64,000 nt of DNA from Metabacillus sp. FJAT-52054 (GTDB lineage Bacteria > Bacillota > Bacilli > Bacillales > Bacillaceae): contig NZ_CP147407.1 in NCBI RefSeq assembly GCF_037201815.1, positions 3,852,723 to 3,916,722 on the forward strand, written 5' to 3'. Shown piece by piece: positions 7,571 to 15,314 of this stretch. The notes under the pieces are model-generated. The model was given only the letters and a program-made list of their open reading frames with translations, made no database searches and was not told where the DNA came from. The translations under genes and the position numbers were made by a program. Position 1 is the first letter of the stretch; every line of letters starts with the position of its first letter.

Positions 7571-8236
7571 CTATGAAAACAGTCCGCCTAACCATTCAGC
7601 GAGAAAGAATTTGACCTCCACTTCGTCTTTCTTGCTGTCTTCGGAAGCTACCTTTTCTGATTTTTCCACTTTCTTTTCTTCTTGCTGCACTTCTTTATTT
7701 TGTGCTTCCACCGCTTGTCCTGTAGAAAAATCAAGGAAGCATAATGGAGGGAACAGCACGCACCACCAGTTCGCGCCTTCGCCATCGCCAAGCGTGATGA
7801 GGATTGCTTCGTAATCACCCGCCGGATAAATAAAATCTCCATAAAGTTTCGTCGGGAAGCGGACACTCGTTCCATACTCAACCTTGATGCTTTGGTTCAT
7901 TCCTTCTTGTTTCATTGTTTCCTTCGCAATCTTATTGATTTCTCCAAGCTCGGAGCGAATCAGGGCTCTTGCTTTTTCGATGGAATCAATATCCTTCACC
8001 CATTGGGTAATTTGCTTATTCACTTCATCGCGGATTTTCAATTTGACGGCTTGATCCCCAGGTGCGTCGCTGTTCGCAAGAATTCTGAGCCGGATCGCTT
8101 CCTCCGGTATGACCTTGGGCCCTGTTTGCTCTGCCGCTGCTGCCTGGCTTGCTCCAAGCGGCTGATTATACGTATTTAAAAGCGCTCCCGCTGTTATAAA
8201 CACTAAATATATGATTGCTAATGTTTGTTTTTTCAT
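7571..8236 (-). CDS. spoIIR: Stage II sporulation protein R
   Basis: 221 aa. A secreted signal made in the forespore that triggers processing of pro-sigma-E by SpoIIGA in the mother cell. The N-terminal hydrophobic segment (KKQTLAIIYLVFITAGALLNTY) is a signal peptide or anchor. The conserved core PEEAIRLRILANSDAPGDQAVK, YPAGDYEAILITLGDGEG and NWWCVLFPPLCFLD is intact. A lysine/glutamate-rich linker (about 175-205) precedes the C-terminus. A sigma-F promoter lies 30-58 bp upstream of the start codon. Confidence 0.95.
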   Translation of the reverse strand: MKKQTLAIIYLVFITAGALLNTYNQPLGASQAAAAEQTGPKVIPEEAIRLRILANSDAPGDQAVKLKIRDEVNKQITQWVKDIDSIEKARALIRSELGEINKIAKETMKQEGMNQSIKVEYGTSVRFPTKLYGDFIYPAGDYEAILITLGDGEGANWWCVLFPPLCFLDFSTGQAVEAQNKEVQQEEKKVEKSEKVASEDSKKDEVEVKFFLAEWLGGLFS

Positions 8237-8265
8237 TTCTCCTCAACCATCCCTTCTCTAGCAAC

Positions 8266-8294
8266 AGTATGGCCGGGAGTTTTGAAAAATAAAC
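8266..8294 (-). promoter_or_regulatory. Sigma-F promoter of spoIIR
   Basis: Minus strand GTTTA (8290-8294), 15-bp spacer, GGCCATACT (8266-8274). This fits the sigma-F consensus GYWTA-N15-GGnnAnnnT, including the two Gs that distinguish sigma-F from sigma-G promoters. spoIIR is a sigma-F gene in B. subtilis. Confidence 0.8.
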
Positions 8295-8348
8295 ACGCAA
8301 AATCAAAATCTATGATTCTATATAAAATTCAGCTCTATTAAACGCAGC

Positions 8349-8392
8349 TGTTGATTAACGCTGCAGGCGTTCGCTTTCCGCTCCAATCAACA
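8349..8392. repeat. 44-bp inverted-repeat remnant
   Basis: TGTTGATT at 8349-8356 and its exact complement AATCAACA at 8385-8392 flank a GC-rich centre containing CGTTCGCTTTCCGCTCC. The centre resembles fragments of intergenic repeats common in Bacillus genomes (CGCTCGCTTTCCGC type). It lies between spoIIR and the Nudix gene; no gene is interrupted. Confidence 0.5.
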
Positions 8393-8416
8393 TGTGTAAT
8401 CAATCAACCTCTTACT

Positions 8417-9046
8417 TTAACATAGCCTTAAATTCAAGCGAATCTGTTTAAACAGCTCGTGATAATAGCTGATAGTATGCGGGACGAAGGCTGATAAATC
8501 AGCGGAATCCTCCAGTAAAATTTTCTCCCCGTCCTCTTGTTCTTTGAAGCCTGTGACTTGGAGTTGGTTTCGCCCTCGTAATACCAGTTCCTCGAACTCT
8601 CTTAAATCCGTCTTTACGATCCCTGCGACTTCTTCCTTTTGCAGAGAAAAACCTTCAATAGGGGATTCCTGATGATAGAGATAGACGCGGGCAAGCTCAC
8701 GGTCGATGAAGTCCCCGCTGCCGCCTGTCCAGGGAATCGTACCGAGAGATGCAAGTTCCTCGAATCGGATGCCTAGGCCAAGCTCCTCTTCCACTTCCCT
8801 GATTCCATCTTCTGCGGTTTCATCAGCCAGCAGATGGCCGGCTGCGGTTATATCGAACAGGGAGGGATAGTCCTTTTTCCTTGAGCTTCTGAGCTGAAAA
8901 TAAAGATAGATCCTGTCCATCCTGCGTTCCGTCATCCAGCAGTGAAAGGTTTCATGCCAGCAGCCCTTCCGGTGAACCTCTTCCCGTGTAGCCGTCCCAA
9001 GACAGCGGCCGCTTTCATCGAGAATGTTCAGAAGCTCCGTTTCCAT
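8417..9046 (-). CDS. Nudix hydrolase
   Basis: 209 aa from the ATG at 9046 (a GTG one codon earlier is possible). The Nudix box GHLLADETAEDGIREVEEELGL (GX5EX7REUXEELG) lies near residue 75, so Mg-dependent hydrolysis of a nucleoside-diphosphate-linked substrate is expected. The N-terminal LNILDESGRCLGTATREEVHRKGCWHETFHCW resembles the isopentenyl-diphosphate-isomerase-like/YfcD subgroup. The substrate is unknown. It begins 15 bp after prmC, so it is likely the last gene of prfA-prmC-nudix. Confidence 0.88.
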   Translation of the reverse strand: METELLNILDESGRCLGTATREEVHRKGCWHETFHCWMTERRMDRIYLYFQLRSSRKKDYPSLFDITAAGHLLADETAEDGIREVEEELGLGIRFEELASLGTIPWTGGSGDFIDRELARVYLYHQESPIEGFSLQKEEVAGIVKTDLREFEELVLRGRNQLQVTGFKEQEDGEKILLEDSADLSAFVPHTISYYHELFKQIRLNLRLC

Positions 9047-9061
9047 CACTAAAGCGCCCCT

Positions 9062-9907
9062 TTACCTTTCAGCAAACACCATTCGGTCCTTGCCGTTAAT
9101 ATCGAAAACCACTTCCACCTTCGCTTCCGGGAATGCCTCTTGAAGCAGACGGGCAACATCTTCTCCTTGGCCTGCCCCGATCTCAAATGCGGCAATGCCA
9201 GGCTTATTTAAGAGAGCAGGCATACCGCTGCAAAGCTTCCGGTAGAAATCCAAACCATCTTTGCCTCCTGCGAGCGCTCTGTGCGGTTCATGGTCTTTTA
9301 CGACCTCTGACAGCTGCAGGACCTCTTCATCCGGAATGTACGGCGGATTAGAGACGATGATGTCAAAGGTACGGCCTTCAAGTGGTTCATACAGGTCACC
9401 CTGAATAAATTGAACCTCTGCATCGTTCCGCTCGGCATTCCGGCCCGCAACTTCCAAAGATTCCTGTGCGATGTCCGTTCCGGTCACAAGAAGTTCCGGA
9501 ACTTCAAGCGCAAGTGTAATGGCAATCGCCCCGGAACCTGTTCCGATATCGGCAGCTGTCAGCTGTTTATTCGGCAAATGAGCCTGAATTCTGCTCTTCA
9601 GTCCTTCAATTAATTCCTCTGTTTCAGGCCTTGGAATCAGCACTTCTTTATTCACTTCAAATTTTCGGCCGTAGAATTCCTCGTATCCGGTCAGGTGCTG
9701 AACCGGGACGCCGTCCGCATGTTTTTTTACATCGGCCTTGAACGCTTCCAGTACCTCTTCGCTGATTTCCATTCGAAAATTGGCTAGAAGCGAGGACCGG
9801 TTCATCTGTAAATGGTGTCTCAGCAGCCATTCACCGGCATTTTCATCTCTTCCCGCATCGGTTAAAAAAAGAGAAGCCCATTTCAGGGCTTCGAATACAG
9901 TTGTCAT
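9062..9907 (-). CDS. prmC: Release factor glutamine N5-methyltransferase
   Basis: 281 aa. Methylates the glutamine of the GGQ motif of release factors using SAM. Contains the SAM-binding ADIGTGSGAIAITLALE segment and the substrate-glutamine motif VSNPPYIPDEE. The N-terminal helical domain (first about 85 residues) recognises the release factor. The ATG at 9907 lies 2 bp after the prfA stop, so its substrate is encoded by the gene directly upstream and coupling is likely. Confidence 0.96.
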   Translation of the reverse strand: MTTVFEALKWASLFLTDAGRDENAGEWLLRHHLQMNRSSLLANFRMEISEEVLEAFKADVKKHADGVPVQHLTGYEEFYGRKFEVNKEVLIPRPETEELIEGLKSRIQAHLPNKQLTAADIGTGSGAIAITLALEVPELLVTGTDIAQESLEVAGRNAERNDAEVQFIQGDLYEPLEGRTFDIIVSNPPYIPDEEVLQLSEVVKDHEPHRALAGGKDGLDFYRKLCSGMPALLNKPGIAAFEIGAGQGEDVARLLQEAFPEAKVEVVFDINGKDRMVFAER

Positions 9908-9909
9908 GC

Positions 9910-10989
9910 TTAGTTTTCCGCCTGTTCCAGCCTGCTGGACTGATCCTCGACAATGAGCGCATTGATGACATCATCAAGCTTTCCTTCAAGGATTTGATCA
10001 AGCTTCTGAATCGTCAGACCGATGCGGTGGTCTGTTACGCGGTTTTGCGGAAAGTTATACGTGCGGATCCGTTCAGAACGGTCTCCGGAACCGACAGCAA
10101 GCTTACGGTTTTGATCATACTCGGCTTGAGCCTCACGCTGGAATTTATCATAGACACGGGCACGGAGTACCTTCATTGCTTTTTCTTTGTTTTTAATCTG
10201 CGATTTTTCATCCTGGCAGCTTACAACGGTCATCGTCGGAAGGTGAGTAAGACGGACCGCAGACATCGTTGTATTTACACTCTGTCCCCCTGGTCCGCTG
10301 GATGCGAACGTATCGACACGTACATCTTTATCGTGGATTTCCACTTCAACTTCCTCTGCCTCAGGCAGGCAGGCAACTGTCGCAGTGGACGTGTGAATAC
10401 GGCCGCCTGACTCAGTTTCAGGTACACGCTGTACGCGGTGGGCTCCGTTTTCAAACTTCATTTTGGAATAGGCACCTTTGCCGTTCAGCATAAAGATAAT
10501 TTCTTTATAACCGCCGACACCCGATGAGCTTGCTTCCATTACTTCGGTTTTCCACCCTTGGGCCTCCGCGTATTTGCTGTACATTCTGTATAGATCGGCA
10601 GCAAACAAAGCCGCTTCGTCACCGCCTGCTGCTCCGCGGATTTCCATGATTACGTTTTTGTTATCATTTGGATCCTTTGGAACAAGGAGAAGCTTCAATT
10701 TATCATTTAAGGATACTTCCTGATCCTGCAGCTCAGATAGCTCTTCCTTTACCATTTCGCGCATATCGCCATCAAGCTTTTCGTCAAGCATCGCCTTTGC
10801 GTCTGCGATTTGCTCTCTTACTGCTTTATATTCTCTGTATGCTTCCACTGTATCAGACAGATCAGATTGTTCTTTTGAATATTCTCTCAGCTTATTGGTA
10901 TCACTGATAATATCAGGATCCATCAGTAGCTGATTTAATTTTTCATAACGCTCTTCAACCGCTTGCAAACGATCTAACACGTTCTTCAC
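9910..10989 (-). CDS. prfA: Peptide chain release factor 1
   Basis: 359 aa, full length. Recognises UAA and UAG through the PxT tripeptide, here PET in RVQRVPETESGGRIHT, and triggers peptidyl-tRNA hydrolysis through the GGQ loop in FASSGPGGQSVNTTMSAV. Domains run in the usual order: N-terminal helical domain to about 100, codon-recognition domain, GGQ domain from about 210, C-terminal tail. First gene of the prfA-prmC unit. Confidence 0.97.
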   Translation of the reverse strand: MKNVLDRLQAVEERYEKLNQLLMDPDIISDTNKLREYSKEQSDLSDTVEAYREYKAVREQIADAKAMLDEKLDGDMREMVKEELSELQDQEVSLNDKLKLLLVPKDPNDNKNVIMEIRGAAGGDEAALFAADLYRMYSKYAEAQGWKTEVMEASSSGVGGYKEIIFMLNGKGAYSKMKFENGAHRVQRVPETESGGRIHTSTATVACLPEAEEVEVEIHDKDVRVDTFASSGPGGQSVNTTMSAVRLTHLPTMTVVSCQDEKSQIKNKEKAMKVLRARVYDKFQREAQAEYDQNRKLAVGSGDRSERIRTYNFPQNRVTDHRIGLTIQKLDQILEGKLDDVINALIVEDQSSRLEQAEN

Positions 10990-11201
10990 CTCTGGAGTTT
11001 CCTAGCTTATTCTTTCAGCCGGTCTATTTTTATCCCGCAGTAAGTCTCGTTTCCATCTGCGGGGGACAAGGAAAACATAATCATCTCACTTTATCCATAA
11101 CATTCTAATTATAGTATAGGTCAGGCAAACAATCAAAAGCAATTTGGCCTTTCGCGTATGGTAATGTTAAGGAAGAATAGAGAAGGAGGACGGCAAATGA
11201 T

Positions 11202-11645
11202 ATGATTTCACTAATCGTTCTTTTTATCGCTTTCATGATTATTGCGGCTGCCGGAATAGCCATCTTCATTTCAAAAAAAGAGCAGCAAAAAGGAGAACTG
11301 GATATGACTTTTCGAAACCTGTATGTGTACCTTGTTCTTTTCGCTACCTTAATGATGTCAATCGGAGGATCAGTCGGAGTGTTTATGTCTGCTGCCGATT
11401 ATCTTTCCGCCCCATCCTATCAGCAGAGCTACACGGATTTTAAAGCCATGAAAGAAGGCAACCCGAAGGAAAAAGCAACAGATGAAGAAATCCGGGCACA
11501 GTATGAAGATGCCCTCCAATTTGAGAAAGAACGCACCAAAGCAAATGCATTAAACGGAATAATTAAAAGCCTGGGATGGATTGTAATCCCTCTGCCTGTA
11601 TTCCTTTATTTCCAGCGGCAGGTCAGGCTTTCGAAAAAAGACTAG
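11202..11645 (+). CDS. Small membrane protein, unknown function
   Basis: 147 aa with three hydrophobic segments: residues 2-24, about 43-66, and about 118-138 near the C-terminus. The middle (67-117) is hydrophilic and charged. I do not recognise the family. It begins a plus-strand group (membrane protein, VOC protein, racA). The start is odd: a better-spaced ATG at 11197 opens a two-codon reading frame (ATG ATA TGA) whose stop overlaps the real ATG at 11202. Confidence 0.7.
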   Translation: MISLIVLFIAFMIIAAAGIAIFISKKEQQKGELDMTFRNLYVYLVLFATLMMSIGGSVGVFMSAADYLSAPSYQQSYTDFKAMKEGNPKEKATDEEIRAQYEDALQFEKERTKANALNGIIKSLGWIVIPLPVFLYFQRQVRLSKKD

Positions 11646-11658
11646 AAGGAGCCTAAAT

Positions 11659-12042
11659 ATGCTAACGCACATCCACCATATTGCCATTATTTGTTCTGAT
11701 TATGAAATCTCTAAAGGGTTTTACGTTCATACACTGGGATGCCGAGTTATTGAAGAAACGTACCGGGAGGAAAGAAACTCCTACAAGCTGGATCTCGCCG
11801 TTGGAGACTTCGGACAGATTGAGCTGTTCTCTTTTCCTGAACCCCCGCTCCGTCCTACACAGCCGGAAGCAAGAGGCTTACGGCATTTAGCTTTTGGGAC
11901 AGAGGATTTGGATGCTGAGGTGGCAAGACTTGCCGAACAGGGCGTGGAATGCGAGCCCGTCAGAATTGACGAACTGACCGGAAAACGCTTCACTTTTTTC
12001 CGAGATCCTGACGATTTACCGCTTGAACTGTACGAAAATTGA
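11659..12042 (+). CDS. ywkD: VOC-family glyoxalase-like metalloprotein YwkD
   Basis: 127 aa, one complete vicinal-oxygen-chelate fold of two beta-alpha-beta-beta-beta modules. Likely metal ligands are H7 (HIHHIAI), the glutamate in GQIELF, the histidine in GLRHLAFG and the glutamate in LPLELYE. It matches the SMU1112c/YaeR glyoxalase-I-like subgroup, to which B. subtilis YwkD belongs, and lies next to racA as there. The substrate is not established. RBS AGAAGGAG precedes the start. Confidence 0.85.
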   Translation: MLTHIHHIAIICSDYEISKGFYVHTLGCRVIEETYREERNSYKLDLAVGDFGQIELFSFPEPPLRPTQPEARGLRHLAFGTEDLDAEVARLAEQGVECEPVRIDELTGKRFTFFRDPDDLPLELYEN

Positions 12043-12164
12043 TTCGACAAACCCTCGCGCAATTTCACTACCTTTGCCGAACAGGTTCTTGTTTTGTCTT
12101 TTGCAAAGGAGATAAAAGGGAAAGAGCGAATTCCTTTCTTATCAACAGATAGGGGGAATGTTTA

Positions 12165-12680
12165 ATGAACACTGCTGCCGTTGCAAAAGAACTTGGGGTT
12201 TCCACGAAAACTATACAGCGCTGGGTCAAGCAATTGGAACTGCCAATGGAACGTAACGAGCTTGGACACTATCATTTCCGGGAAGATGATCTAGAAACGT
12301 TAAAAAGCGTAAAGGAGCACCTCCACCATGGCGTGCTCCTGCAAGATATAAAAGCAGAAAACGCACCAGTCCCGGCAATGGAACCGGCCGAAACGAAACC
12401 TTTATCAACTGACGCTGAAAGCCGTGTCGCCGAGCTTGAAAACCGTCTGGAGCTCATGGAGCAGAAAATGAACCTGAAGGCCGATGCCGTCGTGTCCTAC
12501 CAGCTTCTTCAGCACCGCCGGGAAATGGAAGAGCTGAGCCGCAAAATTCAAAAAATCGAGCAAACAATTGATATTCTTTTTGCCCAGCTCCCGGACGCCC
12601 AGCAGGAGCCGGTTCTTGTGTTTGATAACCAGAAGCTGCAGAAGCGCAGAGGCTTGCTTCGGTCAATTTTTAGTTTGTAA
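12165..12680 (+). CDS. racA: Chromosome-anchoring protein RacA
   Basis: 171 aa. The N-terminal MerR-like helix-turn-helix (TAAVAKELGVSTKTIQRWVKQLELP, then HYHFREDDLETL) binds DNA. A coiled coil at about 85-145 (ESRVAELENRLELMEQKMN...EELSRKIQKIEQTID) mediates multimerisation, and a basic C-terminus ends the protein. In B. subtilis RacA tethers the origin region to the cell pole through DivIVA at the onset of sporulation. The RBS (agggggaat) is strong. Directly downstream lies the repeat-rich gap before the AIM24 gene. Confidence 0.92.
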   Translation: MNTAAVAKELGVSTKTIQRWVKQLELPMERNELGHYHFREDDLETLKSVKEHLHHGVLLQDIKAENAPVPAMEPAETKPLSTDAESRVAELENRLELMEQKMNLKADAVVSYQLLQHRREMEELSRKIQKIEQTIDILFAQLPDAQQEPVLVFDNQKLQKRRGLLRSIFSL

Positions 12681-12748
12681 AAAAGATTGGATGACCTTTG
12701 GGGGTTGTCCTTTTTTTGTGGGTTGGGGGTTGTATGGTGGGGATGGCG

Positions 12749-12872
12749 GGGTCAGTCCCGTTATCCTTCACCGCAGCGGGGGACAGAGGACTCCGCCTCT
12801 GAGCCCTTATGCTAACAGCTGAGCGATTTGGTGCCGGAGCTTTAGTTCGGTAAAATCTGGCGGGACTGGCAC
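12749..12872. repeat. Type-2 TIR element, copy a (124 bp)
   Basis: Starts GGGTCAGTCCCG and ends CGGGACTGGCAC. Interior blocks CTTCACCGCAGCGGGGGACA and GGTGCCGGAGCTTTAGTTCGG are shared with copy b and with the element at 53058-53183. The next copy starts after one spacer base, forming a palindromic junction. Confidence 0.8.
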
Positions 12873-12873
12873 G

Positions 12874-12999
12874 GTGCCAGTCCCGTCATGCTTCACCGCA
12901 TCGGGGGACAGAGACCTCGGCCTCTGAGCCCTTATCCTTCAACGGCTGAGCGACTCGGTGCCGGAGCTTTAGTTCGGTGAAATTTCGCGGGACTGACCC
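12874..12999. repeat. Type-2 TIR element, copy b (126 bp)
   Basis: Starts GTGCCAGTCCCG and ends CGGGACTGACCC. It has the same interior blocks as copy a (GGGGGACAGAG and GGTGCCGGAGCTTTAGTTCGG). Tandem to copy a with a 1-bp spacer. Confidence 0.8.
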
Positions 13000-13046
13000 C
13001 TCTTTTTGGAATAAGCGCACTGACCCCTCTTTTTGAAATAAGCTGC
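12992..13046. repeat. 27/28-bp direct repeat, two units
   Basis: Two units beginning ACTGACCCCTCTTTTTG and ending in RAATAAGC plus a short tail, at 12992-13018 and 13019-13046. They link the type-2 dimer to the following 127-bp dimer and each starts with the ACTGACCCC end motif. Confidence 0.75.
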
Positions 13047-13170
13047 ACTGACCCCCAGCCTATTAAAGAATAAAAGGACGGAGCAAGAAGACTGTTTATC
13101 CATATACCCCTTAACCTGGCGAGAGATGGGGACGGAGGTTTAACGCTTTAGCAGAGCGGGGGTCAGTGCA
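13044..13170. repeat. 127-bp TIR element, locus 1 copy a
   Basis: Starts TGCACTGACCCCC and ends GGGGGTCAGTGCA. The right-hand block GGGGACGGAGGTTTAACGCT and AGCAGAGCGGGGG is conserved with other copies; the interior left half is divergent. Exactly 127 bp. Confidence 0.85.
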
Positions 13171-13171
13171 G

Positions 13172-13298
13172 TGCTCTGACCTTCTATCCTTTAAAGAGCC
13201 GGGGGAACAAGCATCGGCTTCGCTGAGGCTTGATTTATATGGGGATACAGGATGCGGGGACGGAGGTTTAGTCCTTTAGCAGAGCGGGGGTCAGTGCA
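13172..13298. repeat. 127-bp TIR element, locus 1 copy b
   Basis: Starts with a slightly mutated end TGCTCTGACC and ends GGGGGTCAGTGCA. It shares GGGGACGGAGGTTTAGTCCT with copy a. Exactly 127 bp, separated from copy a by one base and abutting the terminator of the AIM24 gene. Confidence 0.85.
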
Positions 13299-13299
13299 A

Positions 13300-13331
13300 A
13301 AAAAGAACCGCTGCAAACATGCAGCGGTCTT
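13300..13331 (-). terminator. Terminator of the AIM24 gene
   Basis: Minus strand GACCGCTGC, 6-nt loop, GCAGCGGTTC followed by seven Ts. A strong intrinsic terminator. Confidence 0.85.
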
Positions 13332-13333
13332 CC

Positions 13334-14113
13334 TTATGATAGCAGAGGTCCTCTCGATGTCGTCGGAGAAAGCCAGACCTGTCCTGTTCCCCGGAATGTC
13401 TGCAAGTAGCCCTCTCCGCTCGTTGCAGATCCGATGATTCCTTTTGCAGAGCGCTCTACTGTAAATTGGATGCCGCCGGTGCGGAGTATGGCGAAGTTGC
13501 CGTCCACCTTCAGCGTATCGTTGTTTAGATCGACTTTTACGACCGCGCCTGCCGGAACGGGACTTTCCAGCACGATAATACCTGTCCCGGAAAGCTTCGT
13601 TTGGAATAGGCCTTCTCCCCCCTTTGCAGCAGAGGACAAGTTTTTCATTGATTCAATTCCAACCTCCACTGTTGACTCGCAGCAGTAAAACATGCCTTTA
13701 TCCACAATGATTGAGTCATTTTCGATTTCAAGCATGAGGAAGTGGCTGAAGCTTGGCTCTAAAAAGATATCCCCGGTTCCCTTATATTTGGGTTTGATTC
13801 CTGATTCATTCGTCAGTACGCTGCTCGCAAACTTCTTCATGATTCCTGCAGCTCCGCCAAGCGAGTTATCCATTTCAATGTTTCCCTGCATGTAATGAAG
13901 AGCTCCCGCTTCGGTTGTAATGCTGCCATTTCTCAGTTCAACTGCGATTTGCCGAAGGCCCATGCCGAGCTTTTTCGCGTAATACATATCGGTTGGCGAG
14001 GTTAAGTATGTACTGCCGTTCAGGTCATTAAATTCTACAATTTTAAAAACAGCATTCTGTGTTTCGAGCTGCTCAATGACACTGTATACATCCTGATTAT
14101 TTTGAACGATCAT
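13334..14113 (-). CDS. AIM24 family protein
   Basis: 259 aa. The sequence is made of repeated beta-strand units with glycine turns (GSTYLTSPTDMYYAKKLG, GGAAGIMKKFASSVLTNESG, KGTGDIFLEPSFSHF, LSGTGIIVLESPVPAG, FRGTGQVWLSP), as in the AIM24/TIGR00266 family with a jelly-roll-like fold. Molecular function is unknown; the protein is predicted to be soluble. RBS TTAGGAGGAG supports the start at 14113. In B. subtilis this place between tdk and racA is held by other genes (maeA, ywkB), so it is a local difference. Confidence 0.85.
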   Translation of the reverse strand: MIVQNNQDVYSVIEQLETQNAVFKIVEFNDLNGSTYLTSPTDMYYAKKLGMGLRQIAVELRNGSITTEAGALHYMQGNIEMDNSLGGAAGIMKKFASSVLTNESGIKPKYKGTGDIFLEPSFSHFLMLEIENDSIIVDKGMFYCCESTVEVGIESMKNLSSAAKGGEGLFQTKLSGTGIIVLESPVPAGAVVKVDLNNDTLKVDGNFAILRTGGIQFTVERSAKGIIGSATSGEGYLQTFRGTGQVWLSPTTSRGPLLS

Positions 14114-14186
14114 GGTTTCTCCTCCTAAAATTATCTTCTTTAATCATCGTACCACACTTAAATCAGTTAAAAACTTCCTTTTAAAA

Positions 14187-14227
14187 CAAAAAATCCCTCT
14201 TCCGCTTGATTGTAAGCTAAGAGGGAT
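14187..14227 (-). terminator. Terminator of tdk
   Basis: ATCCCTCTT at 14193-14201 pairs with AAGAGGGAT at 14219-14227; on the minus strand six Ts follow. Confidence 0.8.
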
Positions 14228-14237
14228 GGCTGTTTTT

Positions 14238-14855
14238 TTATTTATGAGAAGTCTGGTTTTGTTCACGTGTAAATGCCTGCTTGCCCGGCACCTCGTGATG
14301 GTGTCGGCAGCGGGGCTCGTACGATTCTGACGCTCCGACTAAAATGATTGGATCCTGATAGGCCGCTGGTTTGCCGTCGATCAGGCGCTGTGTGCGGCTT
14401 GCGGGAGATCCGCAAACGGAGCAGACAGCCTGGAGCTTTGTGACGGTTTCAGCGATGGCCATTAAATCCGGCATAATACCAAACGGCTCTCCGCGGAAGT
14501 CCTGATCGAGACCCGCCGCAATCACCCGGTGACCGCGGTCTGCAAGGGTTGTGACCACTTCCATAATGCCGGCATCGAAAAATTGAATCTCGTCGATTGC
14601 TACTACATCTGTGTCCTCATCCACGAGCTTCAAAACATCCGCTGATGATGGAACCGGTGAACAGATAATGGTTGTCCCATTGTGGGAAACGACTTCCTTT
14701 TCACTGTATCGATTATCAATGGATGGCTTAAAAACCAAAACGTTCTGTTTAGCATATTGCGCACGGCGCACTCTGCGGATCAGTTCCTCGGATTTCCCTG
14801 AAAACATGCTTCCGCAAATGATTTCAAGCCATCCGCTAAATTTCATTACATACAT
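14238..14855 (-). CDS. tdk: Thymidine kinase
   Basis: 205 aa from the ATG at 14855 (MYVMKFSGWLEIICGSMFSGKSEEL), which follows AGGGAGAGG and matches other Bacillus Tdk starts. Phosphorylates thymidine and deoxyuridine in the salvage pathway. Walker A is GSMFSGKS, the Walker B-like DEIQFFD lies near residue 90, and the zinc site is formed by CSVCG and cysteines in the C-terminal part including PRCRHHHE. Next to rpmE and rho as in B. subtilis. Confidence 0.95.
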   Translation of the reverse strand: MYVMKFSGWLEIICGSMFSGKSEELIRRVRRAQYAKQNVLVFKPSIDNRYSEKEVVSHNGTTIICSPVPSSADVLKLVDEDTDVVAIDEIQFFDAGIMEVVTTLADRGHRVIAAGLDQDFRGEPFGIMPDLMAIAETVTKLQAVCSVCGSPASRTQRLIDGKPAAYQDPIILVGASESYEPRCRHHHEVPGKQAFTREQNQTSHK

Positions 14856-15005
14856 GCAAACGGCCTCTCCCTTCATTCACTGCATTAGGCTGATGGACCG
14901 TGTAACAGCCTGTTTATTGCATTTTTACCCTTTGTTTATCTTGTCCGAAAGCTGCCTTTACATGCCGAAAGTCCCTATGTAAAGCGCTGAATTCCGTGTT
15001 TTTAT

Positions 15006-15046
15006 CGTAAAAAAACAGGCAAGTGTGAAGACTTGCCTGTTTTTGT
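15006..15046 (-). terminator. Terminator of rpmE
   Basis: ACAGGCAAGT and its complement ACTTGCCTGT flank a short loop, with A-rich and T-rich flanks on both sides. Confidence 0.85.
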
Positions 15047-15063
15047 TTGAATCTATTTCGAAA

Positions 15064-15264
15064 TTACTTCATACCATATTTTTTATTGAAACGGTCAACA
15101 CGTCCGCCAGCTTCAGCGAATTTTTGACGTCCAGTGTAGAATGGATGGCACTCAGAGCAAGTCTCGATGCGCACCTCTTCTTTAACAGAACCTGTTTCAA
15201 ATTCGTTACCGCAAGAACATTTAACCATAACTTTTTTGTAGTTAGGATGGATTCCAGTTTTCAT
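15064..15264 (-). CDS. rpmE: Ribosomal protein L31, zinc-binding type
   Basis: 66 aa starting at 15264 (MKTGIHPNYKKVMVKCSCG); AAGGAG lies 9 nt upstream, so the in-frame ATG three codons earlier is too close to the RBS. The cysteines C16, C18, C36 and C39 (VKCSCG, TCSECH) mark the zinc-containing (C+) L31, the form that in B. subtilis is displaced by YtiA under zinc limitation. A long hairpin upstream may be an L31 leader. Confidence 0.96.
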   Translation of the reverse strand: MKTGIHPNYKKVMVKCSCGNEFETGSVKEEVRIETCSECHPFYTGRQKFAEAGGRVDRFNKKYGMK

Positions 15265-15314
15265 TCTTTTCATCTCCTTCTGCCCTGCATTCTTACCGAA
15301 TCCAGAGTTATCTT

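Noticed and set aside
13044..13298. Insertion sequence
   Set aside because: Elements have TIRs but are only 127 bp with no room for a transposase and no target-site duplication that I can define.
13252..13437. Short reading frames with the shared peptide RGRRFSALAERGSVQ (also near 38780, 48182 and 48424)
   Set aside because: The peptide is simply one translation of the conserved end of the 127-bp element. No consistent RBS, different downstream residues at each copy; these are not genes.
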